Assembly: GCF_030323265.1 (NCBI RefSeq)
Contig: NZ_CP104992.1
Span: 2,207,501 to 2,271,500 of the forward strand
Source of the DNA: Terrirhizobium terrae
Lineage (GTDB): Bacteria > Pseudomonadota > Alphaproteobacteria > Rhizobiales > Rhizobiaceae
Length of the DNA stretch: 64,000 bases
Direction: 5' to 3'
The notes under the pieces were generated by a model. The model had not been told where the DNA came from, searched no databases, and saw only the letters and a list, made by a program, of their open reading frames with translations. The position numbers were made by a program, and so were the translations under genes. This document shows positions 18,099 to 28,478 of this stretch, one piece after another. How positions within the stretch are numbered: position 1 is the stretch's first letter; each line of letters begins with the position of its first letter.

Positions 18099-18938
18099 CT
18101 ACCGGCTAAATTTTCTGATATCCTGTGTGTACCGATCAGTGTTGATACACATGCCAAAACTCACATGTATGGTGTCGCTATCCGATCTCGCCAAGTAAGA
18201 TGCTCTGTGTGTTCCCGGGTAACGCGGCTTAGTAACGGTATACTTCACCTCTTGGCCTGGGAAGGAGATGTTTTTTAAAAAATAACCCGAGAATGAGCCA
18301 ATACTAAAAACAGCTCCGTATACGTGCGAAAATCTCTCTATCATCTCACTAAGCTTGGCCATTGGATAGGTGCGCACGGATTGCGGGTATATCCTGATGA
18401 TTTCCATCACCTGAAAATCTAAATCTTCTTCGCGAAAACCCGCGACAACAAGCAGATGTCGCCCGCGTCCGTCTCCGATCCATTTTCCAAAAATGGAGAT
18501 TAGGCCTGGATTAAAGTCCGGCCCGAAGTATTCATGATAATCTGGACGCTTTATTGTCAGAGATGCATTTGCTTTGTCTTCAATAAGATTGAGCAATGAG
18601 AGCGGCTGAAAATTGGTAAATTTAGCCGAGAATGCGTCACTTGGAATCGCTGCGTCAACGTTAAGCCGATGTAGGGCGGCTGCTTTATCTATTGGCTCGG
18701 ACACTTCCTCCAACAATTCGTCAAGCCAATCCAACATTTGGTCAGGATTGTTTGATGCCACATCGCGCTGTGCAAAACTTAGTATCTTACGACGCCTATC
18801 ATTTTCGCCGTCAACTCTCGGGCTCGCTGCCGGATTTAGGCCTGAACTCTGAATATCTAGTGCCATTCGTGATAGCACCCCTGCTGCCGCTTTCGCGTCG
18901 AGATTTTCTAATCCGGGAATGGTATCGACTTTGATCAT
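18099..18938 (-). CDS. Uncharacterised island protein, second gene of a two-gene module
   Basis: 279 aa of unknown function, clearly AT-richer than its neighbours and with different codon choice. It is soluble and charged, without a signal peptide or membrane segment. I can recognise no domain. The N-terminal half looks helical ('MLDWLDELLEEVSEPIDKAA'). The C-terminal half has mixed beta-type segments ('GRHLLVVAGFREEDLDF', 'ARSDSDTIHVSFGM'). Its ATG overlaps the upstream gene's stop by four bases, so the two are co-translated. The position at the 3' end of tRNA-Thr points to horizontal acquisition. Confidence 0.65.
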   Translation of the reverse strand: MIKVDTIPGLENLDAKAAAGVLSRMALDIQSSGLNPAASPRVDGENDRRRKILSFAQRDVASNNPDQMLDWLDELLEEVSEPIDKAAALHRLNVDAAIPSDAFSAKFTNFQPLSLLNLIEDKANASLTIKRPDYHEYFGPDFNPGLISIFGKWIGDGRGRHLLVVAGFREEDLDFQVMEIIRIYPQSVRTYPMAKLSEMIERFSHVYGAVFSIGSFSGYFLKNISFPGQEVKYTVTKPRYPGTHRASYLARSDSDTIHVSFGMCINTDRYTQDIRKFSR

Positions 18939-19434
18939 TTGATTAGCACCGGGAGCTCAATGATGTCGAATTCTGAGGCGCGCAAATCAGCGATTATAAA
19001 CTCGTCGCCTGGACCGGCCCTCTTGGTCGCAGGAACTTTTTTAATCTGACTTCGACATGTGGCCTTGATATGATAAATAACAAGGGTCGCCACATCTTGA
19101 AGCTGTTTTGTTGACAATTTGTAACCAACTCGTCGCGCTGTTCCTTGGTTATCTCGCCACTGCTCAGCCAATCCTCAGCAAGACGTTTAAACGTTCTTTT
19201 GTAGCTTTTGATCCGGGCATCGTGGCGATCTTCGCCAGCCACCGCCCTATGTAATTGCTCGTATATTACAGCAGGATCTGAACTAGGCGCTACCATTGCA
19301 GATGGTGCTTGCCCTGGCTGTTGGCCCGCCGAAAACGCTTCGCTACACCAGGCATAAAATATTCCGTTCCTGTACCTGTTTGCAACTTGTACTGAGAATA
19401 CGGTATTTACTGAGTATAAAAATTGACCTGTCAT
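18935..19434 (-). CDS. Uncharacterised island protein, first gene of a two-gene module, apparent frameshift
   Basis: Starts at ATG 19434 ('MTGQFLYSVNTVFSVQVAN'). The frame is disrupted at the TTT run 19118-19120, after 'TKEQRDELVT'. In the next frame it continues as 'KLSTKQLQDVATLVIYHIKA' to 'FDIIELPVLIK'. One added base gives 501 bases (166 aa). The middle part, with 'EDRHDARIKSYKRTFKRLAEDWL', is a charged helix. I recognise no named family. The stop overlaps the next start (ATGA), which supports the downstream frame as real. It may be a defence or toxin-type module, but only position and composition suggest that. Confidence 0.6.
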
Positions 19435-19576
19435 GCCGCCACCACTGCCCGAGCATTTACTAGCACAGGCAATTCTAGGTCGTAAAGCAGTATGGATTCG
19501 CATTATCGACGAAGACAAATAAGTACACCTTCGACGTGTATATTAGGAGTGTGGAATGTCACTTACTTGGAAAAAA

Positions 19577-19651
19577 TGGTGCTGCTAGAGAGATTTGAAC
19601 TCTCGGCCTCTCCCTTACCAAGGGAGTGCTCTACCCCTGAGCTATAGCAGC
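19577..19651 (-). tRNA. tRNA-Thr (GGT anticodon)
   Basis: Full cloverleaf on the minus strand. Acceptor GCTGCTA pairs with TAGCAGC, the D-arm AGCTCAGGGGTAGAGC is normal, the anticodon stem CTCCC/GGGAG encloses loop TTGGTAA (anticodon GGT), and the T-arm contains GTTCAAATC. CCA is encoded (19577-19579). The AT-rich two-gene island abuts its 3' side. Confidence 0.95.
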
Positions 19652-19807
19652 ATTCAGGCGGCGCGGGCTTGTGCCGCGTCGTTGGTGAGCGGCCTATTGC
19701 CATAGCTTCACCGGGAGCGCAAGCCGCAATTTCCAAGTTCTTTTGCCGACGATGGGGAAAACTTCGGCTGCGCTTTTGTTTCCGGGGCTTTTTGGTTATT
19801 GAGGGCG

Positions 19808-20053
19808 ATGGCCGAAAATGACGAAACCGAGAATGAGACACGCCAGCCGCGCGGCGAAAGCCGGGGCGACCGGGCGCGTGCGGCGCAGGCCGCCCGTGAG
19901 GCGGAGCGCCGGGCCAAGGCTTCCGCCAAGCTGCGCGAGAACCTGATGCGCCGCAAGGGCCAGGCCCGCGCCAGGCGTGCCGGCGAGGCCGACGAGACCC
20001 AAGGACTGCCGGCATCTGCGCCCGCTGCCGCAAAATCGGACGAATCATCCTGA
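19808..20053 (+). CDS. Small highly charged protein upstream of murA
   Basis: 81 aa from the ATG at 19808. It is mostly Arg, Ala, Glu and Asp, with a helical 'AAREAERRAKASAKLRENLMRRKGQARARR' character given here only in outline. There is no membrane segment. Similar short charged ORFs sit upstream of murA in rhizobia. The function is unknown. An upstream TTG at 19799 is possible. The coding call rests on the open frame, GC bias and position. Confidence 0.5.
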   Translation: MAENDETENETRQPRGESRGDRARAAQAAREAERRAKASAKLRENLMRRKGQARARRAGEADETQGLPASAPAAAKSDESS

Positions 20054-20159
20054 TCTACTCCGGCTTTCGGGGTCTCACAGGATTTCACAACATTGATGAG
20101 CCGGGGCTTTTCGTCTAAGGACGCTGCCTTCCGCGCTTGAGAGGGAAAGTTTTTCAATC

Positions 20160-21451
<1,292 letters not shown>

Positions 21452-21476
21452 TTGATCTACTACGATCTGTTTTTAA

Positions 21477-21513
21477 GGGGGACGGCAGGGAAACACCTTG
21501 CCGTCCCTTTTCG
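21477..21513 (+). terminator. Rho-independent terminator after murA
   Basis: GGGACGGCAGG and CCTTGCCGTCCC form a strong stem with a GAAACA-type loop, followed by TTTT. It lies about 25 bases after the restored murA stop. Confidence 0.8.
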
Positions 21514-21644
21514 CATGCCTATGTCAGAAGCGCACCCCAACTTAGAAACCGCGCATCGTCCTTTCCGAAAACTGGTTCCAGTTGTCGGGGCGATGCCATC
21601 TCCCGCCTCATATTCATGATCCGGCTTTCAACGGAGATTTTCCC

Positions 21645-22487
21645 ATGGCTGACGCTTCTTCCCCCGTCTGGTTCATTACCGGCTGCTCGACCGGCTTCGG
21701 TCGCGAACTCGCCAAGCTGACCATCGCGCGCGGCTTCCCGACTGTTGCGACCGCCCGCAAAAAGGATAGCCTCGCCGACCTCGTTGAGGGGCACGACAAT
21801 GCGCTCGCACTTTCTCTGGACGTCACCGACGAGGCCCAGATCGAGGCCGCGGTAAAGGCTGCAGAAGAAAAATTCGGCCGCATCGACGTGCTCGTCAACA
21901 ATGCCGGCTACGGCTACCAGGCCTCGATCGAGGAGGGCGTGGAGGATGAGATCCGCGCAATGTTCGACGCCAATGTCTTCGGCCTCTTCGCCATGACTCG
22001 CGCCGTGCTGCCGGGCATGCGCAAGCGCCGCAAGGGCCACGTCATCAGCCTCACCTCCCAGGCAGGCTTCATCGGCTTCCCCGGCTCGGGCTACTATGCG
22101 GCGACCAAACATGCGGTCGAAGGGTTCTCGGATGCGCTTGCCAAGGAAGTGGCGCCGTTCGGCCTCAAGGTCACCTGCGTGGCGCCCGGTCCCTTCCGCA
22201 CCGACTGGGCAGGCCGTTCGCTGCGACAGACACCGGTCAAGATCGCTGAATACGAGGAAACCGCAGCGACCCGCATGAAGACCACGGCAGGCTATAGCGG
22301 CAAGCAGCCCGGCGATCCGGTGCGTGCCGGCGAGGCGATGATCAGGATCGTCGAAAGCGCCAACCCGCCGCTGCATCTCGTGCTGGGCGAAGATGCCTAT
22401 AACGGCGTGACCGGCAAGCTGAAGCGCAGCCTCGACGAGGTTGAGAGCCTGAAGGAACTGACGCTGTCTGCCGATTTCCCGACGTAA
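21645..22487 (+). CDS. Short-chain dehydrogenase/reductase
   Basis: 280 aa, classical SDR. The cofactor motif 'TGCSTGFG' (TGxxxGxG) is at about residues 13-20, 'NNAGYG' follows, and the catalytic Ser/Tyr/Lys appear in 'SLTSQAGFIGFPGSGYYAATKHAVEG'-like sequence (YxxxK as 'YAATK'). The ATG at 21645 has GGAG about 10 bases upstream. The substrate is not predictable from the sequence. It stands between murA and the DUF2948 gene and looks like a local insertion into an otherwise conserved housekeeping order. Confidence 0.85.
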   Translation: MADASSPVWFITGCSTGFGRELAKLTIARGFPTVATARKKDSLADLVEGHDNALALSLDVTDEAQIEAAVKAAEEKFGRIDVLVNNAGYGYQASIEEGVEDEIRAMFDANVFGLFAMTRAVLPGMRKRRKGHVISLTSQAGFIGFPGSGYYAATKHAVEGFSDALAKEVAPFGLKVTCVAPGPFRTDWAGRSLRQTPVKIAEYEETAATRMKTTAGYSGKQPGDPVRAGEAMIRIVESANPPLHLVLGEDAYNGVTGKLKRSLDEVESLKELTLSADFPT

Positions 22488-22627
22488 TACCCTGCAACAG
22501 CCAGGCATGGGACTTATGCTGGGCATCCGTCTTTCGCCGGGCTGTTGCTTCTTCACCGGTCCCATCCTATCTCCAGCGCATGGAACAACAGGCAGCACCC
22601 CGCGGCCCAAGGATGGAACGATAGCGC

Positions 22628-23059
22628 ATGACCGAGCTGAAGCTTCTTGCTCTCGACAAGGATGATCTGGACGTCGTTTCCGCCCATATGCAGGACGCCG
22701 TCTTCAAGCTTGCCGATGTCAGCTGGTCCGCATCGGAAAAGATGTTCTCGCTTGCCGCCAACCGTTTCGACTGGAAGGCCGCGACCGGCAAGCGCAAGGG
22801 TTTCGAGCGCCATCGAGCAGCCCTCGTCTTCAAGCGGGCGCTTGCCGTCCGCTCCACCGGCATCGATCGCGATCGCAAGGAGGACGTGCTCTCGCTCCTC
22901 GCCGTCCGTTTCGTCCAGAAGGGCGAAGGCCCGGAAGGAACGGTCGAACTCGTGCTCTCCGGCGGTGCGACCATCGCGCTTGATGTCGAATGCATCGAAG
23001 TCGCTCTTGCGGATATCGGCGGCGCATGGGAAACCGCATCGAGGCCACGCCATCCCTGA
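22628..23059 (+). CDS. DUF2948-family protein
   Basis: 143-aa soluble protein with the opening 'TELKLLALDKDDLDVVSAHMQDAV', characteristic of DUF2948. It is found next to murA/hisD in many Rhizobiales. There are no catalytic motifs or membrane segments. The role is unknown, but the conserved position before hisD suggests a housekeeping task. Confidence 0.8.
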   Translation: MTELKLLALDKDDLDVVSAHMQDAVFKLADVSWSASEKMFSLAANRFDWKAATGKRKGFERHRAALVFKRALAVRSTGIDRDRKEDVLSLLAVRFVQKGEGPEGTVELVLSGGATIALDVECIEVALADIGGAWETASRPRHP

Positions 23060-23128
23060 CCCCATCTTAGGCCGGGTGAGGGCTCCTTGAGGTCTCATTC
23101 TGGCATTGGAATGGAAGGACTTATCAGC

Positions 23129-24442
23129 GTGGCAACTTGGCTTGAACAGGCATCCGGTGATTTCGAGGCGCGCTTTGCCGCGTTTCTGTCGACCAAGCGC
23201 GAGGTTTCCGAAGACGTCAATGCCGTGGTCAAGGCGATCATCGACGATGTCCGCGCCCGCGGCGATGCAGCGCTGATCGAATATTCCGCCCGCTTCGAGA
23301 AAGTCGATCTCGCCAAGGTCGGCATTCGCGTCTCCGAGGCCGAGATCGATGCGGCCTATGCCGAGACTGATCCTGATGTCATCGACGCGCTGAAGCTGGC
23401 CGCCGAGCGCATCGAAAAGCACCACGCCCGCCAGATGCCGAAGGACGACATCTACGAGGATGCGATCGGCGTCGGCCTCGGATCCCGCTGGACGGCGATC
23501 GAGGCGGTCGGCCTCTATGTTCCGGGCGGTACCGCGAGCTACCCGAGTTCCGTGCTGATGAACGCCGTGCCGGCGAAGGTTGCCGGCGTGCCGCGCCTCG
23601 TCATGGTGGTACCGGCCGGCGGCGGCAGGATCAACCCGGCCGTTCTCGCTGCGGCCCGCATTGCCGGCATCTCCGAAATCTACCGCATCGGCGGTGCGCA
23701 GGCCGTGGCGGCACTCGCCTATGGCACAGAGACGATCGCGCCGGTGGCAAAAATCGTCGGCCCCGGCAATGCCTATGTCGCGGCCGCTAAGCGCCAGGTG
23801 TTCGGCACGGTGGGCATCGACATGATCGCCGGGCCTTCGGAAGTGCTCGTCATCGCCGACAAGGATAATGATCCGGACTGGATCGCCGCCGATCTTCTGG
23901 CCCAGGCCGAACACGATGCCGGCGCCCAGTCGATCCTGATGACCGACAATGCCGAATTCGGCCGCGCGGTGGAAGCCGCCGTTGAGCGCCAGCTGAAGAC
24001 GCTGTCGCGCGCCGAGATCGCCACGGCCAGCTGGCGGGATTTCGGTGCCGTCATCCTGGTCGAGGATTTTAAGGCGGCCCTGCCGCTCGCCAACCGCATC
24101 GCCGCCGAGCATTTGGAGCTGGCCGTGGCCGATCCCGATGCGTTGATGCCCGGCATCGTCAATGCCGGCGCGATCTTTATCGGTCGCCACACGCCGGAAG
24201 TGATCGGCGATTATGTCGGCGGTTCCAACCACGTCCTGCCGACGGCGCGTTCGGCGCGTTTTTCCTCTGGCCTCGGTGTGCTCGATTTCGTCAAGCGGTC
24301 GTCGATCCTGAGGCTCGGGCCGGAACAGCTGCGCAAGCTGGCACCGGCAGCCATCACGCTCGCCAGGTCCGAAGGGCTCGATGCGCATGCGCGCTCGGTC
24401 GCGATCCGCCTCAACGCCAACCCAGACGACAACGGGGGCTAG
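23129..24442 (+). CDS. hisD: Histidinol dehydrogenase
   Basis: 437 aa. Zinc enzyme that oxidises L-histidinol to L-histidine in two NAD-dependent steps. Signatures include '[24 protein letters not shown]', '[13 protein letters not shown]', '[12 protein letters not shown]' and the catalytic 'AEHLEL' Glu-His pair. The GTG at 23129 is preferred because AAGGA lies upstream and the protein then begins at the usual place; ATG 23111 is an alternative. The UPF0262 gene follows after two bases. Confidence 0.95.
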   Translation: MATWLEQASGDFEARFAAFLSTKREVSEDVNAVVKAIIDDVRARGDAALIEYSARFEKVDLAKVGIRVSEAEIDAAYAETDPDVIDALKLAAERIEKHHARQMPKDDIYEDAIGVGLGSRWTAIEAVGLYVPGGTASYPSSVLMNAVPAKVAGVPRLVMVVPAGGGRINPAVLAAARIAGISEIYRIGGAQAVAALAYGTETIAPVAKIVGPGNAYVAAAKRQVFGTVGIDMIAGPSEVLVIADKDNDPDWIAADLLAQAEHDAGAQSILMTDNAEFGRAVEAAVERQLKTLSRAEIATASWRDFGAVILVEDFKAALPLANRIAAEHLELAVADPDALMPGIVNAGAIFIGRHTPEVIGDYVGGSNHVLPTARSARFSSGLGVLDFVKRSSILRLGPEQLRKLAPAAITLARSEGLDAHARSVAIRLNANPDDNGG

Positions 24443-24444
24443 GC

Positions 24445-24918
24445 ATGGGGCAGGGCGACTTCCGGCTCTTCGACGTCGTCCTGGACGACACGATCGGGCG
24501 CTCGACGCCCGATGTCGAGCATGAGCGGGCGGTCGCCATCTTCGATCTCGTCGAGGAGAATTCGTTCACGCCCTTCGGCCACGCGGGAGGGCCGTACAAG
24601 CTGCGCCTGTCGCTCGCCAATGCCCGGCTGGTGCTGGCGATCACCACCGAGGCGGATGAGGATGTCGCCACCCACATTCTGTCGCTGACGCCCTTCCGGC
24701 GGATCATCAAGGACTACTTCATGATCTGCGAAAGCTATTACGAGGCGATCAGGACGGCGACGCCGTCGCGCATCGAGGCGATCGACATGGGCCGCCGCGG
24801 CATCCACAACGAGGGCTCGCAGACCCTGATGGACCGGCTGGACGGCAAGATCAGCGTCGATTTCGACACCGCAAGGCGGCTCTTCACGCTCGTCTGCGTG
24901 CTCTACTGGCGCGGCTGA
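24445..24918 (+). CDS. UPF0262-family protein
   Basis: 157 aa, matching the alphaproteobacterial UPF0262 family, including '[22 protein letters not shown]' and '[15 protein letters not shown]'. It is soluble and of unknown function. It starts two bases after hisD, is followed two bases later by the phosphatase gene, and is almost certainly co-transcribed with both. Confidence 0.88.
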   Translation: MGQGDFRLFDVVLDDTIGRSTPDVEHERAVAIFDLVEENSFTPFGHAGGPYKLRLSLANARLVLAITTEADEDVATHILSLTPFRRIIKDYFMICESYYEAIRTATPSRIEAIDMGRRGIHNEGSQTLMDRLDGKISVDFDTARRLFTLVCVLYWRG

Positions 24919-24920
24919 CC

Positions 24921-25412
24921 ATGGCAATCGACGCGCCGGCCCGCAAGGAGACGATCGGCATACCGACGGCGATCCTGTTCATGTGCGGACAGAATTCCAT
25001 CCGCTCGCCGATGGCCGAGGCCATTGCAAAAAGCCTGCTGCAACCCGATATCTATATACAGTCGGCCGGTGTTCGCTCCGGCGAGCCCGATCCCTTCGTC
25101 GATGTCGTGCTGGAGGAAATCGGCCTTTCGCTCAATGCCAGGCGGCCGCACAAGCCGCGCACGCTGGAAGAGATCGAGGACGATTTCTTCGACCTGATCG
25201 TGACGCTGACGCCGGAAGCCCATCACGTGGCGCTGGAACTGACGCGGTCGAGCCCGGTCGACGTGGTCTACTGGCCGACCATGGACCCGACGGCAACGAC
25301 CGGCACGCGCGACCAGGTTCTCGATGCCTACAGGGCGGTTCGAGACCATCTCTGGAAGTTGATCGACCGGCGCATGAAGCCCATTCGCCGGCCTCCGGCG
25401 CCCAGCAATTGA
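24921..25412 (+). CDS. Low-molecular-weight phosphatase family protein
   Basis: 163 aa. The active-site loop C-x5-R is 'CGQNSIRS' with C22 and R28, as in low-molecular-weight tyrosine phosphatases and arsenate reductases. The general-acid region near the C-terminus reads 'YWPTMDPT', where the family has a DP pair. The gene is in the hisD-UPF0262-infA run typical of Rhizobiales. The physiological substrate is unknown, and arsenate reductase activity cannot be assumed. Confidence 0.82.
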   Translation: MAIDAPARKETIGIPTAILFMCGQNSIRSPMAEAIAKSLLQPDIYIQSAGVRSGEPDPFVDVVLEEIGLSLNARRPHKPRTLEEIEDDFFDLIVTLTPEAHHVALELTRSSPVDVVYWPTMDPTATTGTRDQVLDAYRAVRDHLWKLIDRRMKPIRRPPAPSN

Positions 25413-25543
25413 CCAGTTGCAAGAATAGCCATCAGGCTAGGTTCACAAAGCGGACACGATTGTGTAGTTTCCGCCCAATTTTCGCGGCCGGTGGAGAATG
25501 CTCCGCCGTGCTTGCGTTCCAACCACAGAAAGAAAACCAGTAA

Positions 25544-25762
25544 ATGGCTAAAGAAGAAGTCCTCGAATTCCCGGGCGTCGTCACCGAACTGCTGCCGAAT
25601 GCGACGTTCCGCGTGAAGCTCGAAAACGAACATGAAATCATTGCCCACACTGCCGGCCGCATGCGCAAGAACCGTATCCGCGTTCTCGCCGGCGACAAGG
25701 TTCTCGTCGAAATGACCCCGTACGACCTGACCAAGGGTCGCATCACCTACCGCTTCAAGTAA
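25544..25762 (+). CDS. infA: Translation initiation factor IF-1
   Basis: 72 aa, a single S1/OB-fold domain with the invariant '[26 protein letters not shown]' type opening and 'GRITYR' at the end. It occupies the 30S A-site region with IF-2 and IF-3. It is preceded by a 131-base leader that should contain its own promoter (TTGACC at the start of the gap is a -35 candidate). Confidence 0.97.
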   Translation: MAKEEVLEFPGVVTELLPNATFRVKLENEHEIIAHTAGRMRKNRIRVLAGDKVLVEMTPYDLTKGRITYRFK

Positions 25763-25789
25763 GCGGATCAAGGCAGGGCATGGCATTCA

Positions 25790-26410
25790 ATGGCGCTTGA
25801 GCAAAAGCTGATACTGGCATCGGGTTCGCCGCGCCGCCTCGATCTCCTGAACCAGGTCGGCATTGCGCCAGCGCGCCTGATGCCGATGGATATCGACGAG
25901 ACGCCGAAGCGGGCCGAGCATCCCCGCTCGCTCGCCCGCCGCCTCTCCACCGAAAAGGCCGAGGCCGCCCACCGGGCGGTGAAGGACGATCCGGCCTGGC
26001 GGCACAGCTATATCCTGTCGGCCGATACCGTGGTGGCCGTCGGCCGCCGCATCCTGGAAAAGACCGAATATACGGAAGAGGCATCCGCCGCGCTGCATCT
26101 TCTCTCCGGCCGCGGCCACTGGGTCTATACCGGCATCTGCCTGGTTACGCCCGGCGGCCAGTTCCGCCAGAAGGTCATCGAGACCAAGGTGCGCTTCAAG
26201 CGCCTCTCGACCCGCGAGATCGAAAACTACATCGCGTCCGGCCAATGGCGCGGCAAGGCGGGCGCCTATGCCATCCAGGGCATTGCCGGCGCCTTCGTGC
26301 AGAAACTCGTCGGATCGTACAGCAATGTCGTCGGCCTGCCGCTCTACGAGGTCACGACATTGATGGCCGGCGAAGGCTTTGATGTACCCGGAGCATGGCC
26401 GGAAACGTGA
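25790..26410 (+). CDS. maf: Maf-family nucleoside triphosphate pyrophosphatase
   Basis: 206 aa with 'ASGSPRR' at residues 10-16, the catalytic 'SADTVV' Asp and '[10 protein letters not shown]' near residue 160, all Maf hallmarks. Maf proteins hydrolyse non-canonical nucleotides such as dTTP, UTP or modified pyrimidines to the monophosphate. The gene is 27 bases after infA and probably in the same transcript. Confidence 0.92.
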   Translation: MALEQKLILASGSPRRLDLLNQVGIAPARLMPMDIDETPKRAEHPRSLARRLSTEKAEAAHRAVKDDPAWRHSYILSADTVVAVGRRILEKTEYTEEASAALHLLSGRGHWVYTGICLVTPGGQFRQKVIETKVRFKRLSTREIENYIASGQWRGKAGAYAIQGIAGAFVQKLVGSYSNVVGLPLYEVTTLMAGEGFDVPGAWPET

Positions 26411-26484
26411 TTTCCGCCTGATCCGCTTAGGCTCGCGTTGGCCGCGAGCCCTTACCGACAGCAAGATAAAAGAGGAGTTGCTCC

Positions 26485-26697
26485 ATGGCATCCGAACCGA
26501 TCAAGACGGGCGGCAAGGTCGAGCCGCTCAGGAAGACCAGGGCCTGCGCCGAATGCGGCAAGCCCTCGACCCGTGAAAGCTATCCCTTCTGTTCCGAACG
26601 CTGCCGCAATCTCGACCTCTCCCGCTGGCTAAATGGTTCCTATGCCATTCCGGTGGCCGACGACGAGCGCAAGGCGGATGAAGACGGGCGGGAGTGA
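26485..26697 (+). CDS. yacG: YacG zinc-finger DNA gyrase inhibitor
   Basis: 70 aa with a four-Cys zinc site, 'CAECGKP' and 'FCSERCR', then 'DLSRWLNGSYAIP', the standard YacG layout. In E. coli YacG inhibits gyrase by binding GyrB. It is preceded by an AGGAG RBS and closes the infA-maf-yacG run. Confidence 0.9.
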   Translation: MASEPIKTGGKVEPLRKTRACAECGKPSTRESYPFCSERCRNLDLSRWLNGSYAIPVADDERKADEDGRE

Positions 26698-27011
26698 CCG
26701 GCACGGAGCTGCCGCGTGGGGTGACTGCCCGGCTGGTCCTGCTCACCCTCTCAGCCCATCCTGACGGCTGAACGGCAGGAAGCTTGCCCGGATGCCCGAA
26801 TGGAAATAGGCGAATAGCGGTTATCCCCATTCGGCGGCGCCCGTTCCGCCACTGTTTTTAAAGGCGAATTCGACATTTTCGCAAACCTGTCAAAAAAGTC
26901 GCGACGGGTGCTGGACATGGCCGAACAAGATGTTATAACCCCGCTCGCTCCCGGGGATTGCTCCTCCGGACGGTCCAAAACGACCGGCAGGCCTTTAACA
27001 AGGCCTCGGAT
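26698..27011. other. 314-base intergenic region upstream of tRNA-Phe
   Basis: No gene is visible. CCCGAATGG (about 26791) and CCATTCGG (about 26827) can pair over a 30-base span. A GGCGG/CCGCC stem followed by ACTGTTTTT (about 26833-26862) is a plausible terminator for the yacG transcript. The tRNA-Phe promoter should lie in the last 100 bases. Confidence 0.4.
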
Positions 27012-27087
27012 GCCCGGATAGCTCAGTTGGTAGAGCAGCGGATTGAAAATCCGCGTGTCGGTGGTTCAAATCCGCCTCCGGGCACCA
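27012..27087 (+). tRNA. tRNA-Phe (GAA anticodon)
   Basis: GCCCGGA/TCCGGGC acceptor, D-arm AGCTCAGTTGGTAGAGC, anticodon stem GCGGA/TCCGC with loop TTGAAAA (GAA), T-loop GTTCAAATC, and encoded CCA at the end. An AT-richer gene follows on its 3' side. Confidence 0.97.
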
Positions 27088-27282
27088 TTTTTCTCTAAAA
27101 TTGATATTTGAGTGCGAGATTTGATATTCGCGCAGCGTGATTTCATTTTTATGTCGTTGCCTGTATTCCGGTATTTTCTAGACGCCTTTAGCTGCACTAT
27201 GTGAGCGTATACAACGTCGCGCTTGCAGGAGTCGGCGAGCCATCGCGATTTACCGGAGAGCTAAAGCGAGCAGGGAGTTCTC

Positions 27283-28392
27283 ATGGCCAAGAGTGATGCC
27301 ATCACACCAACTAGGCAGGCATTGGAAGAGGCTTTGGCGCTTTCCGGAGAAATTCTGAGAAATATCGAGCTATCTGAGACTGCGTTATCCGTTTCCCTCC
27401 TCAAGGCTTCTCGGTTGGCACGGCTGTTGAATGATCACGATCATCAGCTAGCTTTTGAATATGAAGCTTCAGGATATCCCTCCGAGGCCGCCGGCGTGCC
27501 CCGGAAGTGTGGCGTATCGCGAAAATCGCTGGCCGGGTCTATCAAACGAGCGAAAAAGATAAAAATGGCGCTAATTCCATCGTAGAGCGCGCAAGCACAC
27601 TTGCGGTTGAGGTTATTGAAGCAAGAATAGCTGCGTCTAAGATCGCAATTGATGCGGCGCGAGATGCGAATGTATCCATTTCCTCCGCTAACCCTCATCA
27701 GTTTGTGAGCCCGCAAATAGGAAACACCATTGAAAGGTCGAGATCTCCGAAAAATCATCAGCGATGACACGGCGACTTTAGCTAGTCGGAGAGGCTTTCT
27801 TCATCGTTATGTATCGAGAAAGCATGATGAGCTAAGGTTTTCCGGAATTGCGGAAGATATATTCTCGCGTCTTCGCACAACGGTGGATGAAAATATTGGC
27901 CTTTTGGCACCTAAAGCCGTTCAGAAGTTTGCAGCAGCTTATGACAATCTGAAATCGGAAAATCCAGAGGACTGGGCTAATGCGGTGCACACCTGCCGCC
28001 GCATACTGCAAGATATCGCTGATGTGGTATACCCTCCCCGGGAAGACAGGATAATTGCTAGCGGACAAAAGGAAAAAAGAATTAAGTTGGGTGTTGATAA
28101 CTATATCAACAGGCTAGTCGCGTACGTTGAAGATAAAGCGAATTCTAGTCGCTATGAGGCCGTCGTAGGCTCGAGTTTAAATTTTTTGGGCGATCGGCTC
28201 GACGCAGCTTTCACCGCGGCACAAAAAGGAAGCCATTCGGAAATTTCTTCTCAAGAAGAGGCGGATAGATACGTTGTATATACGTACATGCTGGTCGCGG
28301 ATTTATTGTCACTTGCAAACGTAACGCCGCAACCCATCCCCAATGACGTTGAAGCCGGTCAAGACGCTCGTCGAGCAGAGTCACAGGAATGA
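27283..28392 (+). CDS. AbiTii-like domain protein in a tRNA-anchored island, two apparent frameshifts
   Basis: Three adjoining frames read as one gene. The first (from ATG 27283) has 'LSVSLLKASRLARLLNDHD' and 'FEYEASGYP', the pattern I associate with the AbiTii N-terminal domain of abortive-infection proteins. It shifts at the CCCC run 27499-27502 into 'EVWRIAKIAGRVYQTSEKDK', then at the AAA run 27733-27735 into 'GRDLRKIISDD' and on to the end. Adding one base at the first site and removing one at the second gives 369 aa. The rest is helical and charged, with no membrane segments. The gene is AT-richer than its surroundings. Anti-phage function is an inference from the domain call and position. 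Confidence 0.55.
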
Positions 28393-28478
28393 CCTATCAG
28401 AGCAGCAATACATTTTGAGGCGACGTAATCTCTTGGTTCGACACATCGAGCCACTTTCAGAATGTCCGACGAGCTTCC

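Noticed and set aside
22553-24388. 611-aa minus-strand frame opposite hisD
   Set aside because: Antisense shadow of high-GC coding DNA; composition is Asp/Gly/His/Arg rich with no domain, while hisD and DUF2948 are certain.
27283-28392. Three independent small genes after tRNA-Phe
   Set aside because: Frames abut exactly at homopolymer runs, each continues without a good RBS, and the corrected total is a multiple of three.
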